From an uncultured Bacilli bacterium (GTDB taxonomy: Bacteria > Bacillota_I > Bacilli_A > RF39 > UBA660), in the NCBI GenBank assembly GCA_934130235.1, contig CAKOXU010000002.1, positions 1 to 56,508 of the forward strand: 56,508 nt of DNA, read 5' to 3'. The notes under the pieces are model-generated. The model saw nothing but the letters and a program-made list of their open reading frames with translations. It was not told the origin of the DNA and did not search any database. The stretch's first letter is position 1; each line of letters opens with the position of its first letter. Made by a program: the position numbers and the translations under genes. This document shows, in pieces, positions 24,350 through 38,433 of this stretch.

Positions 24350-25328
24350 CAAATAATATAGCAGCCATACTTAGTATTAGACCAATACACAAGAATGTAA
24401 CAACTATATCCCTTTCATTCCAACCTAATTTTTCTAAATGATGATGATATGGTGTCATTAAAAACACTTTTTTATGAAAATATACCATACTAATTATTTG
24501 AATTAAACATACAAGTGTTTCAAATACAAACACTCCACATACAACTACAAATGTAAGTTCATGCTTAGTTATAATAGCTATTGCAGCTAATGTACCTCCG
24601 AGCGCTAAAGAACCCGTATCACCCATAAATACTTTTGCAGGTCGAGAATTAAAAGCCAAAAATCCTACTAATGCACCAACTAAGACAAATGAAAATACTG
24701 CTATATCAGAAGAACCAGAAATAGCTTTAGAATTGGCTGCAATAAGTCCAAAAGTAAAATACGCTATTGCAGATAAGCCTCCTGCAAGGCCATCTAATCC
24801 ATCTGTAATATTTACTGCATTTGAACTTGCTACTAACATAAATAATAAGAATATTCCATAAAACCAGCCCATGTTTATCTCTATTCCAAATGTATAAATT
24901 TCTAGACTAGGTTTAGCTCCACTACGCATATATATATAGAAGAAAACAAGCGCTATTAAAGTTTGACCTAGTAATTTTTGAAACTCAGTAAGACCTACAT
25001 TATTTCTTCTTTTAATTATTAAATAATCATCTATAAATCCTAATGCTGCATAAGCAACAAATACAAACATTACAATAAGTAAATTATATGAAAACTCTAC
25101 TTTTCCAAGTAATAGTAATATAATCATAGAAATGATTGTAGTTAATATAAATATTAATCCTCCCATTGTAGGAGTTCCTTGCTTATTTTTATGTCTTTTA
25201 AACATATATGTACTAAGAGTTTGTTTTACTTTTAGTTTTCTAAGTAGTGGTAATAACACTATGCCTATTACTATTGAAATCATAAATCCTAACATAAGTG
25301 CTAATGTTGCTTTAGTTAATTGATACAT
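24336..25328 (-). CDS. mraY: MraY, phospho-MurNAc-pentapeptide transferase
   Basis: A 330-residue membrane enzyme with about ten helices. Signatures: KQGTPTMGG near residue 50, GFIDDYLI with the paired aspartates near 105, NITDGLDGLAGG near 175, GDTGSLALGG near 235, and the histidine-rich loop MTPYHHHLE near 295. It moves phospho-MurNAc-pentapeptide from UDP to undecaprenyl phosphate, forming lipid I. It follows the second murE by four bases, so precursor synthesis and lipid I formation are in one operon. The length matches the family (about 320-360). Confidence 0.97.
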   Translation of the reverse strand: MYQLTKATLALMLGFMISIVIGIVLLPLLRKLKVKQTLSTYMFKRHKNKQGTPTMGGLIFILTTIISMIILLLLGKVEFSYNLLIVMFVFVAYAALGFIDDYLIIKRRNNVGLTEFQKLLGQTLIALVFFYIYMRSGAKPSLEIYTFGIEINMGWFYGIFLLFMLVASSNAVNITDGLDGLAGGLSAIAYFTFGLIAANSKAISGSSDIAVFSFVLVGALVGFLAFNSRPAKVFMGDTGSLALGGTLAAIAIITKHELTFVVVCGVFVFETLVCLIQIISMVYFHKKVFLMTPYHHHLEKLGWNERDIVVTFLCIGLILSMAAILFGVWY

Positions 25329-25332
25329 AGAT

Positions 25333-26643
25333 TCATCTCCTTATTATATTAATTACTGTATCATAATCTGAAAAATGTGTTTTTTTACCTTTTATATCTT
25401 GATATTCTTCATGACCTTTTCCCAGTACTAATAGTATATCATTTTTTGATAACTTTTGTATACCTTTTTTTATAGCTTTATATCTGTTTACAATTATTTT
25501 ATAATTTGATTTGTCAAGTTTACAAGTTATATCTTTTAATATTTTTCTTTTATTTTCATATCTAGGATTATCGGTTGTAAAAATAACATAATCAGAATTT
25601 TCAACTGCTATCTTACCCATTATTGGTCTTTTTAACTTATCTCTATTTCCACCACATCCTATTATTGTTATTATATTTTTAGGATTTAAGTCCCTCATAG
25701 AATTTAATACTTTTAGCACTGCGTCCGGTGTATGTGCATAATCTATAATAATACTATTATCGTTATAATTAATTATTTGAATTCTACCTTTTGGTGGTTC
25801 CAATAATTCTATAACCTTAGTATCAAGATTCATTAGTTCCAATAAAATTATTACTATAGTAATATTATAAACATTGTATTCACCTAGTAATTTAGTACTA
25901 TATTTTATATCATTAACGGTAAATGTTGTACCATCTTTAGTTATAGCAATATTGTCTATTTTATATTGATCACTAGTACGACCATAAGTAACAATATTAT
26001 CATTAATCATAAAATTAGAACTGTATTCATCATCTACATTTATAATGGATGTACCATCTAATTTTTCAAACAGCATTTTTTTTGCTTCTATATAATTATC
26101 CATAGTTTTATGGTAGTCTAAATGATCTTGTGTTAAGTTAGTAAAAATAGCATATTTAAATTTTAAACTATCTACTCTGCCCATACATAATCCCTGACTA
26201 CTTACTTCAATTGCGACAAAGTTAATATCATTTTCTTTGCACTCTAATAAATATTGATACATTTCATATAAATTGGGTGTAGTATTATTAGTATGTATAA
26301 CCTTATTATTATAATAAAATCCTAATGTTCCTATATAAGCACATTTTATATTTAGTTTATTAAGTGCTTGATAAATTAAATAAGCAGTAGTTGTTTTTCC
26401 GTTCGTTCCAGTTACCCCTATAAGATTAATGTCTTTTATATCTTTATAATAATTATCATATAAATAATCAGTTAAATATTTTTTTGTATCAGAAACTTTT
26501 ATAGTATTAACATTATAGTTTCCTTTTTCAACTATAACAGTGCATGCACCGTTTTTAATAGCGTCTTCTACATATAAATGACCTTTATCTATAGCGATAA
26601 AAGTATCGCCTTTTACAACTTTTCTTGAATCTATTTTTATCAT
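25333..26643 (-). CDS. murE: MurE-type ligase with DNPR motif (DAP-type)
   Basis: A 436-residue Mur ligase. It shows the P-loop GTNGKTTTAYLIYQAL, the EVSSQGL block, HLDYHKTMDNY, the carbamylated-lysine region AKKMLFEK, and DYAHTPDAVL. Residues 358-361 are DNPR, the motif that holds meso-diaminopimelate in DAP-adding MurE enzymes. It adds the third amino acid to UDP-MurNAc-dipeptide. The N-terminal domain is short (about 80 residues). It is next to mraY. A strong hairpin containing its ribosome site separates it from the other murE. Confidence 0.92.
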   Translation of the reverse strand: MIKIDSRKVVKGDTFIAIDKGHLYVEDAIKNGACTVIVEKGNYNVNTIKVSDTKKYLTDYLYDNYYKDIKDINLIGVTGTNGKTTTAYLIYQALNKLNIKCAYIGTLGFYYNNKVIHTNNTTPNLYEMYQYLLECKENDINFVAIEVSSQGLCMGRVDSLKFKYAIFTNLTQDHLDYHKTMDNYIEAKKMLFEKLDGTSIINVDDEYSSNFMINDNIVTYGRTSDQYKIDNIAITKDGTTFTVNDIKYSTKLLGEYNVYNITIVIILLELMNLDTKVIELLEPPKGRIQIINYNDNSIIIDYAHTPDAVLKVLNSMRDLNPKNIITIIGCGGNRDKLKRPIMGKIAVENSDYVIFTTDNPRYENKRKILKDITCKLDKSNYKIIVNRYKAIKKGIQKLSKNDILLVLGKGHEEYQDIKGKKTHFSDYDTVINIIRR

Positions 26644-26686
26644 AAAAACACCTCAGTATATTTTATTCATAAATATACTGAGTGTT
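26644..26686 (-). terminator. Hairpin between the two murE genes covering the ribosome site
   Basis: A 12-bp perfect stem (CTCAGTATATTT / AAATATACTGAG) extended by four more pairs past a bulge, followed by five T residues directly before the ATG of the downstream murE. The GAGGTG ribosome site (26649-26654) is in the 3' arm. It could terminate transcription or, when read through, block translation. Confidence 0.8.
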
Positions 26687-26688
26687 AA

Positions 26689-28056
26689 TTAAGATATAAC
26701 TTTTTTACTTATTATTTTTTCTACTTGTTCTTTATCATTAAAAGGAATTTTATTGTTCCCTACTATTATAAATTCTTCATGACCTTTTCCTAATATAAGT
26801 AATATATCTTTGTCTTTTAATAAACTAATTCCTTTTTCAATTGCTTTTGCTCTATCTTTAATTATTTCATAATTATTTTTAGTATTTCCTTTTATCATAT
26901 CCGAAACTATTTGATTAAAATCTTCATTATGTAAATCATCGCTAGTTATTATAGTATAAAAACTGTTTTGTGTAGATAAATCCATCATAATAGGCCTCTT
27001 TGTTCTATCCCTATCACCTGTACATCCAAACACAGTATATATTTTTCCTTTATTTATTTCATTTACAGTATTATAAATATTTTCCATAGCATCTGGTGTA
27101 TGTGCATAGTCTATTACTACAATAGAATTATTATAACGAACTATTTGCATTCTTCCAGGTGGACAAGATAATGTCTTTACAACATTTATTATTTTATCAA
27201 TACTAATATTCATAGAATTAAGGAGCGCTATACAGCAAACTAAATTATATATATTATATTTACCTATCAAGTGAGATTCAAAGTTATATGTATTTGATCC
27301 AATATCCAATTTAAAACTTGTAATATATCCTAGTTTTATATCATGTATTTTATAATCACTACCAAGTTCTCCATAATACTTTGTATTATCTGTTATAAAA
27401 TAATCTTTATAACTATCATCTGCATTTAAAATAGATATTCCATCTGTTTTTAATTTTTTAAACAATAATTGTTTTGCTAATGCATAATTCTCCATAGTTT
27501 TATGATAATCTAAATGATCTTGTGTTAAATTAGTAAAAATAGCATAATTAAATCTTATCCCCTCTAATCGATTCATAGCAAGGCCTTGACTGCTTGCCTC
27601 CATTACAATAGTTTTATATCCATTATCATATGCATTTACAATGAGATCAAATAAATCACATACATCTGGCGAAGTATTAGATAGTGAACATACTTTTTTA
27701 TCAAGATAATAACCAATAGTTCCTATATAAGCACATTTTATGTTTAAACTATTTAAAGCTTGATAAATCAAATAACAAGTAGTTGTTTTTCCATTCGTTC
27801 CAGTAAGACCTATTATATTCATTTCATCTATTATACTCTTATAGTGAGTATTTAAATACTCATTTAAGTATGCTCTAGTGTCTTTTACTTTTATAGTTTC
27901 TACACTATATTTATTATCACTCTCAACGATTATTTTACTAGCACCATTTTTAATAGCGACATCTACATAATCTTCTCCATTACTACTTATACCGTTAAGA
28001 GCAACAAATATATCACCCTTTTTTACTTTTCTTGAATCTGATTTTATATTTATCAT
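26689..28056 (-). CDS. MurE-type ligase paralogue with altered specificity motif
   Basis: A 455-residue Mur ligase, full length and with all catalytic blocks: GTNGKTTTCYLIYQAL, EASSQGLAMNR, HLDYHKTMENY, DYAHTPDAM and GCTGDRDRTKRP. The position of DNPR in DAP enzymes (and DNPA in the lysine enzyme of Staphylococcus) is here DDLH (residues 373-376, in SDDLHNED). That is neither known type, so it may add another amino acid, or add the same one to a different precursor. It is similar in length and many motifs to its neighbour, so a tandem duplication is likely. Confidence 0.9.
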   Translation of the reverse strand: MINIKSDSRKVKKGDIFVALNGISSNGEDYVDVAIKNGASKIIVESDNKYSVETIKVKDTRAYLNEYLNTHYKSIIDEMNIIGLTGTNGKTTTCYLIYQALNSLNIKCAYIGTIGYYLDKKVCSLSNTSPDVCDLFDLIVNAYDNGYKTIVMEASSQGLAMNRLEGIRFNYAIFTNLTQDHLDYHKTMENYALAKQLLFKKLKTDGISILNADDSYKDYFITDNTKYYGELGSDYKIHDIKLGYITSFKLDIGSNTYNFESHLIGKYNIYNLVCCIALLNSMNISIDKIINVVKTLSCPPGRMQIVRYNNSIVVIDYAHTPDAMENIYNTVNEINKGKIYTVFGCTGDRDRTKRPIMMDLSTQNSFYTIITSDDLHNEDFNQIVSDMIKGNTKNNYEIIKDRAKAIEKGISLLKDKDILLILGKGHEEFIIVGNNKIPFNDKEQVEKIISKKVIS

Positions 28057-28060
28057 ATTA

Positions 28061-28624
28061 TTACTCCTTATTAATATTATACTCCAATACTATATTATAA
28101 TTATAGAGTATTAACTCACATTTGACTATATTATCATTAATATCTTTATAAACTGTTATATTTGTATTAGTATCATCAGTTAAACCAAAGGTTTTATAAC
28201 TAATCTCATATACAGTTTTTACTGTTTTATCTTTGTAAGTAGTTGTTTCAATGTAATCAATATTATTTGTAATATTAATTATATTTTGCCTATTAAATAG
28301 GCCTATATTAAGATTATCCAAAACAAACAGATTACCATTTGAATCTATATAATTGTTGTTATTTAATTTATATTCTATATTATTATAAATAAATGTATCT
28401 TGATTATTTATATTAGATCCATTTATTATTACATCATTAATGGTATATGTATATGTATAGTTGTTAGATACAACACTTCTAGGTTCTATAGGCTCGATTG
28501 AATTATTAATACTATTTCCGGTTTTTATAAAAATAAAAACAAATACAAAAAATATAAAGAACAATATCAATTGTGCGATAGCTTTTTTCTTAGGATCCTT
28601 GTACATTTCTATTAACTTTTTCAT
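28061..28624 (-). CDS. Membrane-anchored extracellular protein of unknown function
   Basis: A 187-residue protein with a basic N-terminus, one membrane helix (about residues 17-35), and an asparagine-, tyrosine- and threonine-rich outer domain rich in beta strands. No family is recognised and no cysteine or catalytic motif is seen. It overlaps fmt as ATGA and lies four bases before a murE, so it is expressed with cell-wall genes. Confidence 0.6.
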   Translation of the reverse strand: MKKLIEMYKDPKKKAIAQLILFFIFFVFVFIFIKTGNSINNSIEPIEPRSVVSNNYTYTYTINDVIINGSNINNQDTFIYNNIEYKLNNNNYIDSNGNLFVLDNLNIGLFNRQNIINITNNIDYIETTTYKDKTVKTVYEISYKTFGLTDDTNTNITVYKDINDNIVKCELILYNYNIVLEYNINKE

Positions 28625-29580
28625 TCTAATACTTTTCCTACTATATTTTCTTTTAATCCATTAATAAAGTCTTTTGCCAACATCTTAGGTTTTCCTTCTT
28701 TTTGAATAACTGTAAATACTATAACGCCATTACTTACTTTGACTTCTATACCATCTTTAGATACTGATACAATTTCTCCATTTAATCTTTCAGCATAATA
28801 CTCATCTTTTATATATGATTCATATACTTTTATACGTTTACCATCTAAAATAAAATAAGCACCTGGAAAACTATTTAATCCCCTTATTTTATTATATATT
28901 TCTAAAGCAGTTTTAGAAAAATCTATTTTCTCATCTTCTTTAGTTATTATAGGTGCATAAGTAACTAAAGATTCATCTTGCTTTATTCTGCTATTCTTTC
29001 CTTCAAAAATTGAAGGTAAAGTTTTAATTAATAACTTAGCTCCCATATTACTTAATTCATCGTGTAAAATCTCTGTTGTATCAGTATCTCTTATATCAAT
29101 TTTTTCTTGCGATATTATATCACCTGAATCCATACCAATATCCATATACATAATTGTTATACCTGTAGTTTTATCTCCATTCATTATAGCCCTATGTATA
29201 GGAGCGCCTCCCCTATATTTTGGAAGTAATGATGCATGTACATTAATACATCCATATTTTGGATAATCCAATATTTCTTTAGGTAATATTTTACCATAGG
29301 CACATGTAACTATCATATCAGGATCTAGTTCTGTTATCTCATTGTATTGCTCTTTTAAATTCCATGGTTGTATAACTACTATGTTGTTTTCAATAGCTTT
29401 TTTCTTAACTGGCGAAAATACTATTTTTCCTTCTCTACCAACCTTTTTGTCCGGTTGAGTAACAACTGCAATTACTTTGTAATTTTCTATTAAACTCTCA
29501 AATATTGGAACACTAAAATCGGGAGTTCCCATAAATATTATTTTTGGTTCTTTTTTTATAACTATATCTTCTATATTCAT
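28621..29580 (-). CDS. fmt: Methionyl-tRNA formyltransferase
   Basis: A 319-residue enzyme. The formyl-transfer domain carries IIFMGTPDFSVPIFESL, the catalytic loop NVHASLLPKYRGGAPIHRA (asparagine, histidine), and MDSGDI with its aspartate near residue 155. A C-terminal domain follows (about 218-319). It formylates initiator Met-tRNA using formyl-tetrahydrofolate. It carries about 12 extra residues before the usual start, supported by a GAGGATG ribosome site. The P-type ATPase gene ends four bases upstream. Confidence 0.95.
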   Translation of the reverse strand: MNIEDIVIKKEPKIIFMGTPDFSVPIFESLIENYKVIAVVTQPDKKVGREGKIVFSPVKKKAIENNIVVIQPWNLKEQYNEITELDPDMIVTCAYGKILPKEILDYPKYGCINVHASLLPKYRGGAPIHRAIMNGDKTTGITIMYMDIGMDSGDIISQEKIDIRDTDTTEILHDELSNMGAKLLIKTLPSIFEGKNSRIKQDESLVTYAPIITKEDEKIDFSKTALEIYNKIRGLNSFPGAYFILDGKRIKVYESYIKDEYYAERLNGEIVSVSKDGIEVKVSNGVIVFTVIQKEGKPKMLAKDFINGLKENIVGKVLE

Positions 29581-29584
29581 AAAA

Positions 29585-31855
29585 TCATCCTCTTTTCATT
29601 ATTTTGTAATTAAATAATTTATATAATGCATTAAATAACATTATGTCTAACATAAGCATAAGTATCACTACTACAATAAATATAGGTTTAAGTATTACTA
29701 ATTCAAATAAATTTTTAAATCCAACAATACTACTTATAAATAGTAATATAAGACCTATAAAAAGTACTAATCTTAACTTATTAAATTTATAACATATTTT
29801 ATATAGTAAAATAAATCCTGTTTGAGCGACTAATAATACGGCTAAAGTAGAAATTACTTTATCACTTAAATTAAAGATATACGCTAATAAAACGACTGTT
29901 AAGACATTTATAACTACTGTTAGTCCACTTGGAATAGCTCTTTTTACTACATTCGTAAAAAAATTGTTATCAACAATAGTATAATTAGGTTCGAGCGCTA
30001 AAACAAAGGCAGGAATTCCTATAGTTATTGAACTTATTAAACTAAGTTGTATAGGTTCAAAAGGATAATGTGCAGGTATAAATACAAATATCAAAGCAAG
30101 TATAGTTGCATATACTGTTTTACTCAAGAATAAGGTAGCAGATCTTTGTATATTATTTATAGTTCTTCTTCCCTCTTCTACAACATGTGGTATTGAATCA
30201 AAATTAGAATTTAAAAGAACTAATTCTGATACATTACGTGCTGCATCAGTTCCAGATGCCATAGCAATAGAACAATCTGACTCCTTAAGCGCTAAAACAT
30301 CATTCACACCATCACCTATCATAGCCACTGTATGTCCATTTTGTTTTAAGGCTTTAATTAATTTTTTCTTTTGTGATGGACTAACACGACAGAAAATGTT
30401 ATAATCTTCCACCAATTGTTTATCATAATTTGTATTATTAATAGACATATCAATAGCGTTTATGTTTTTAAGTTTTAAGCGTTTTGCTATATTAACAACT
30501 GTATTAACACTATCACCACTTATTATTTTTACATTAACTCCATATTTTTTAAAATACTCTAATGTTTCATGCGCTTTATGTCTTATTTTATCTTTTAATA
30601 ATATTAATGCAATATTATTCTTTTCATCTTTAAGCAATAAAACTCTATAATCGCAATACTTATTTATTAACTTTTTCATTTCAATACTATTATCTAATAT
30701 ATCAGGAGCACCTATTATAAACTTCCCTTTGTTAAAAGTAACAGAAGAATATTTTTTACTAGAAGTAAAATTCTCTTTTGATTTTACTTTATAATCATTA
30801 TTGATATTAAATTTTCTATGAATTGCTTTCATAGTCTCATTATCATTTTTTAATTCATTAGACATAGCAGATAATATTTCTTTATAATTATATTTATCAT
30901 TTAATACAATTACATCTTCAACTAACATGATTCCTTCAGTAAGAGTTCCTGTTTTATCTATACATAGCGTATCTACGCGCGCTAAAGTTTCAATACAATA
31001 CAATTGTTGAACTAGTACATTTTCCTTTGAAAGTCTAATAACACTTACAGCTAAAACAGTACTAGTTAAAAGTACTAATCCTTCAGGTATCATGGCAATA
31101 ATAGCAGCTACTGTATTAACTATAGTATTTGTTATATTATGATCTATATTATATTCTTTATAAAATAGTATTATACCTAATGGTACAATTATAATAGATA
31201 TTATTTTTATTATTCTTTTCAAGGTATTCATTATAACTGAATTAACTTTTTTTATGTATTTAGCTTCATTAGTTATTTTAGATATATAATTGTCTTTTCC
31301 TATTCTTTCAACACGGCAAGTACAATTACCACCTACTACAAAACTACCTGAGTACAATATATCTTGTGCTGTTTTACATATGTGATTTTCTTCTCCACTT
31401 ATAAATGACTCATCAACTATTACATCACCATCCAATATTACACAGTCTGTAACAACTTGAGAACCATTTTTTAATTTAATTATATCATCTAGAACAATCT
31501 CATTTATGTTAATAGCCTTTTCTTTAGAATCTCTTATTACAGTAGTTTTTATACTTGATATAACTGATAACTTATCTATTGTTTTTTTAGATCTTATCTC
31601 TTGAATTATACTTATTAAAGTATTACATACTACTACACCCATAAATAAAAGATTTTTATACTCTCCTACTATAAATATTAAAATAGCCAAAAATAAATTT
31701 AACATATTAAACAAAGTAAAAACATTATAGAATATTATTTGTCCTATAGTTTTAGTTTTTACATCACAATTATAATTAACTTGACCTTGAGAAATTCTAT
31801 ATTCTACCTGTGAATTTGACAAGCCTTCATCTATTTTTGGATTGTATCTAATCAT
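29585..31855 (-). CDS. CtpE-like P-type cation-transporting ATPase
   Basis: A 756-residue P-type ATPase with DKTGTLTEG (catalytic aspartate near residue 300), GDGVNDVLALKESD, the actuator SGEENH (in place of TGE), and about ten membrane helices. The stretch IPEGLVLLTSTVLAV, with ARVDTLCIDKTG, resembles the calcium-type CtpE group more than heavy-metal pumps; no CPC motif or metal-binding domain is present. It therefore probably moves calcium or a similar ion (inference). It starts the operon leading to fmt and the murE genes, with an extended -10 TGGTATAAT at 31874-31879. Confidence 0.85.
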   Translation of the reverse strand: MIRYNPKIDEGLSNSQVEYRISQGQVNYNCDVKTKTIGQIIFYNVFTLFNMLNLFLAILIFIVGEYKNLLFMGVVVCNTLISIIQEIRSKKTIDKLSVISSIKTTVIRDSKEKAININEIVLDDIIKLKNGSQVVTDCVILDGDVIVDESFISGEENHICKTAQDILYSGSFVVGGNCTCRVERIGKDNYISKITNEAKYIKKVNSVIMNTLKRIIKIISIIIVPLGIILFYKEYNIDHNITNTIVNTVAAIIAMIPEGLVLLTSTVLAVSVIRLSKENVLVQQLYCIETLARVDTLCIDKTGTLTEGIMLVEDVIVLNDKYNYKEILSAMSNELKNDNETMKAIHRKFNINNDYKVKSKENFTSSKKYSSVTFNKGKFIIGAPDILDNSIEMKKLINKYCDYRVLLLKDEKNNIALILLKDKIRHKAHETLEYFKKYGVNVKIISGDSVNTVVNIAKRLKLKNINAIDMSINNTNYDKQLVEDYNIFCRVSPSQKKKLIKALKQNGHTVAMIGDGVNDVLALKESDCSIAMASGTDAARNVSELVLLNSNFDSIPHVVEEGRRTINNIQRSATLFLSKTVYATILALIFVFIPAHYPFEPIQLSLISSITIGIPAFVLALEPNYTIVDNNFFTNVVKRAIPSGLTVVINVLTVVLLAYIFNLSDKVISTLAVLLVAQTGFILLYKICYKFNKLRLVLFIGLILLFISSIVGFKNLFELVILKPIFIVVVILMLMLDIMLFNALYKLFNYKIMKRG

Positions 31856-31893
31856 AATAACCTCACTATAAAAATTATACCATTTATATATTT

Positions 31894-31924
31894 AAAAGAA
31901 AAGAATTATTTAAAATAATTCTTT
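31894..31924 (-). terminator. Terminator of pflA
   Basis: A 12-bp perfect stem (AAAGAATTATTT / AAATAATTCTTT) overlaps the pflA stop and is followed by T-rich sequence (TCTTTT). Confidence 0.75.
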
Positions 31925-32634
31925 AATTTTCTATACTATTTAATATATTTTCAAGCCTCTTACACTCATCTTTATTCATTGCAGGAACACCCGCTAATCT
32001 ATATTTAAGTTTTAATTTTTTATACTTATCAACACCCATTGTATGATATGGTAAAAGTTCTACTTTTGAAACGTTATTAAACCCAGTAATATACTCTTTT
32101 AAAAATTTTATATATTCTTCTGTATCATTTATACCAGGTATTATAACTTGTCTTAGCCATGTTTCGGTTCCAAAATAATTTAGTCGTTCTTTAAAATAAT
32201 TAAACATATCGATAGGACGTTTAGTTATTTTTTTATAATCGGTCTTATTTAAAGCCTTAATATCTAATATTACTAAATCGACTGTTTTTAAAATATCATC
32301 TAGATATTTTATATTATACCCGGTACCGGATGTATCTATACATGTATGAATGCCAGCCTTTTTGCACAATTTTAATGTATCTAATAAGAATTTAGATTGA
32401 AATAAAGGCTCTCCACCAGAAAATGTAACTCCACCACCTTGTTCAATATATGGCCTATATTTTCTTATTTCATCTACCAACTCGCTAGGAGTAAATTTAA
32501 ATTTGGATCTAGCTTTCCATGTGTCTGGATTATGACAAAATGAACATCGTAAATAACATCCTTGCATAAATATGACTATTCTTATGCCAGGGCCATCTAC
32601 AAGCCCCATTGTTTCAATAGAATGTATATATCCT

Positions 32635-32648
<14 letters not shown>
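31923..32648 (-). CDS. pflA: Pyruvate formate-lyase activating enzyme
   Basis: A 241-residue radical SAM enzyme. The iron-sulfur motif CX3CX2C is in [15 protein letters not shown] near residue 32, and the GGE motif is in [11 protein letters not shown]. It takes a hydrogen from the glycine of PflB. Its ATG overlaps the end of pflB by 14 bp. It works only in the absence of oxygen. Confidence 0.96.
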
Positions 32649-36865
<4,217 letters not shown>

Positions 36866-36870
36866 TCAAA

Positions 36871-36936
36871 AAAAAGAAGTAATTAAAACTATTATGAATA
36901 ATTTTCTCTTATATAGTTAATTAAAACTTCTTTTTT
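36871..36936 (-). terminator. Weak terminator of the cca gene
   Basis: AAAAAAGAAGT within the end of the cca coding sequence pairs with its complement across a long loop, with AT pairs inside, and is followed by eight T residues on the minus strand. Confidence 0.45.
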
Positions 36937-37983
36937 ATTTTCTAATTGTTTATTAATAATTTTATACTCTATATCTTTCATTATAGTACTTAAAAATCTA
37001 CCTGGATTTTTATCTAATATCATACAAATCTCTCTGTGTGTTATAGATATGTCTGTTTTGTTATGTATAGATAATTCATTGTATTTTTTATTAACAAGAC
37101 ATTTATCTATACCTTTAATTTCAGCTACTATTGTTGAAATATATAAACCATACTTATACAAATTATTATAGTCCAATAAATCTTTATCCATTAATTCAGT
37201 TATTTGTTTTATCGATTCCTTTTCTACGCTATTGAAACTATATTTATCTACTACATCAAGTTGAGCCCAGGTGCCTATTAAATAAGTTGTTGGAATCATA
37301 TTTTTAATATTAGACAATTCCAAATACTCATCAAGACCTAAAGAAATAATAAGTTCTATTCCGTATTTGTTATTGCTGCTTGAAAATATTTTATCTAACT
37401 CTTCTTTTTTTCTATAATAAGATAAATTTTTAAGTAAATATCTAAATTTTTTTATAGCTTCTTTTAATTCATCAGACAATTTAAAATCAAGTGTAGTTGC
37501 AAATCTTACTGCACGAAGTATTCTAAGAGAGTCTTCTTCTATTTTTTTAAATGGATCTCCCACTGTGTTAATTATTCTATTATTAATGTCTTCTTTAGCA
37601 TTTAGAAGATCAATTATATTTCCATTTGCATCAATACACATAGTATTCATAACAAAATCTCTTCTTTTTAAATCTTCTAATAAATCGTTTATATATTCTA
37701 TTTCAATAGGTTTCCTATTGTTTTCATACTTAATATCACGTCTAAATGTAGTTATTTCAAATCTTGTATTATGAACAATAAGTGTGATTGAACCATATTG
37801 TTCATTAGGTAAAATTAAATTACCAAATATATTCTTTAAATCTTTTGGTGTTGCATTTGTACATATATCATAATCAAGTGTATTACGTCCTAAATAAATG
37901 TCTCTTGGATAACCTCCTACTAAATAAGCAAGATATCCATTTCCATTAATTCTCTTTAATAACTTAAGCGCTACTTCATTCAT
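36892..37983 (-). CDS. CCA-adding tRNA nucleotidyltransferase family protein
   Basis: A 363-residue class II nucleotidyltransferase. The head domain has LVGGYPRDIYLGRNTLDYDICTNA, with the paired aspartates of the catalytic site (DYD), then the RRDFVMNTMCID block and the neck motif EDSLRILRAVRFA. These mark the CCA-adding/poly(A) polymerase family. It repairs or adds the 3' CCA of tRNAs. The size (363) is close to bacterial CCA enzymes; a poly(A) polymerase cannot be excluded by eye. It sits just after hup. Confidence 0.9.
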   Translation of the reverse strand: MNEVALKLLKRINGNGYLAYLVGGYPRDIYLGRNTLDYDICTNATPKDLKNIFGNLILPNEQYGSITLIVHNTRFEITTFRRDIKYENNRKPIEIEYINDLLEDLKRRDFVMNTMCIDANGNIIDLLNAKEDINNRIINTVGDPFKKIEEDSLRILRAVRFATTLDFKLSDELKEAIKKFRYLLKNLSYYRKKEELDKIFSSSNNKYGIELIISLGLDEYLELSNIKNMIPTTYLIGTWAQLDVVDKYSFNSVEKESIKQITELMDKDLLDYNNLYKYGLYISTIVAEIKGIDKCLVNKKYNELSIHNKTDISITHREICMILDKNPGRFLSTIMKDIEYKIINKQLENKKEVLINYIRENYS

Positions 37984-37992
37984 AGTCTACCT

Positions 37993-38017
37993 CAAAAAAA
38001 AGCATTAGTTTAATGCT
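37993..38017 (-). terminator. Terminator of hup
   Basis: Stem AGCATTA / TAATGCT with a 3-nt loop, then eight T residues on the minus strand. It overlaps the end of hup and precedes the GAGGTAG ribosome site of the next gene. Confidence 0.85.
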
Positions 38018-38277
38018 TCTTTTAATTTAGATCCAGCTTTTCCTTTAACAGCTACTCTTGCAGGAATATCTACAACTTCACCAGTTCTTGGATTACGTCC
38101 CTTTTTAGCAGCTTTCTTTTCAGCTGTAAAAGTAAAGAAACCAGTTAATGATACTTTACCTTCTTTTTTTAATCCTGCTTCTACTCCTCCAATAAATGCA
38201 TCTAATGCACGAGCAGCATCTGCTTTTGTTAACCCTGCTTCTTCAGCAATATAATTTACTAAATCTGTCTTAGTCAT
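38005..38277 (-). CDS. hup: HU-type DNA-binding protein
   Basis: A 90-residue protein of the HU/IHF family: MTKTDLVNYIAEEAGLTKADAA at the N-terminus and the DNA-binding arm GRNPRTGEVVDIPARVAVKG. It bends DNA and compacts the chromosome, acting as a dimer. The gene is an independent unit with a good promoter and terminator. Confidence 0.97.
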   Translation of the reverse strand: MTKTDLVNYIAEEAGLTKADAARALDAFIGGVEAGLKKEGKVSLTGFFTFTAEKKAAKKGRNPRTGEVVDIPARVAVKGKAGSKLKEALN

Positions 38278-38333
38278 AATACGACTTCCTCCCTATCTAA
38301 TTTAAATAAGCATTCTAGTTTGCTTACAATCTA

Positions 38334-38362
38334 ATATTACCATATCTAAATAAGGAAATCAA
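38334..38362 (-). promoter_or_regulatory. Promoter of hup
   Basis: -35 TTGATT (38357-38362), 17-bp spacer and -10 TAATAT (38334-38339) preceded by TGG (extended -10). Confidence 0.75.
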
Positions 38363-38373
38363 CAATTTTAATA

Positions 38374-38400
38374 AAAAAAATGTACGTTTTGTACATTTTT
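38374..38400 (-). terminator. Terminator after dnaJ
   Basis: Stem AAAAATGTAC / GTACATTTTT with a 5-nt loop and a long T-tract on the minus strand. It is about 35 bp after the dnaJ stop and ends the heat-shock operon. Confidence 0.85.
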
Positions 38401-38433
38401 CACAAGAAATTCATATATTTTTTCACTATATAT

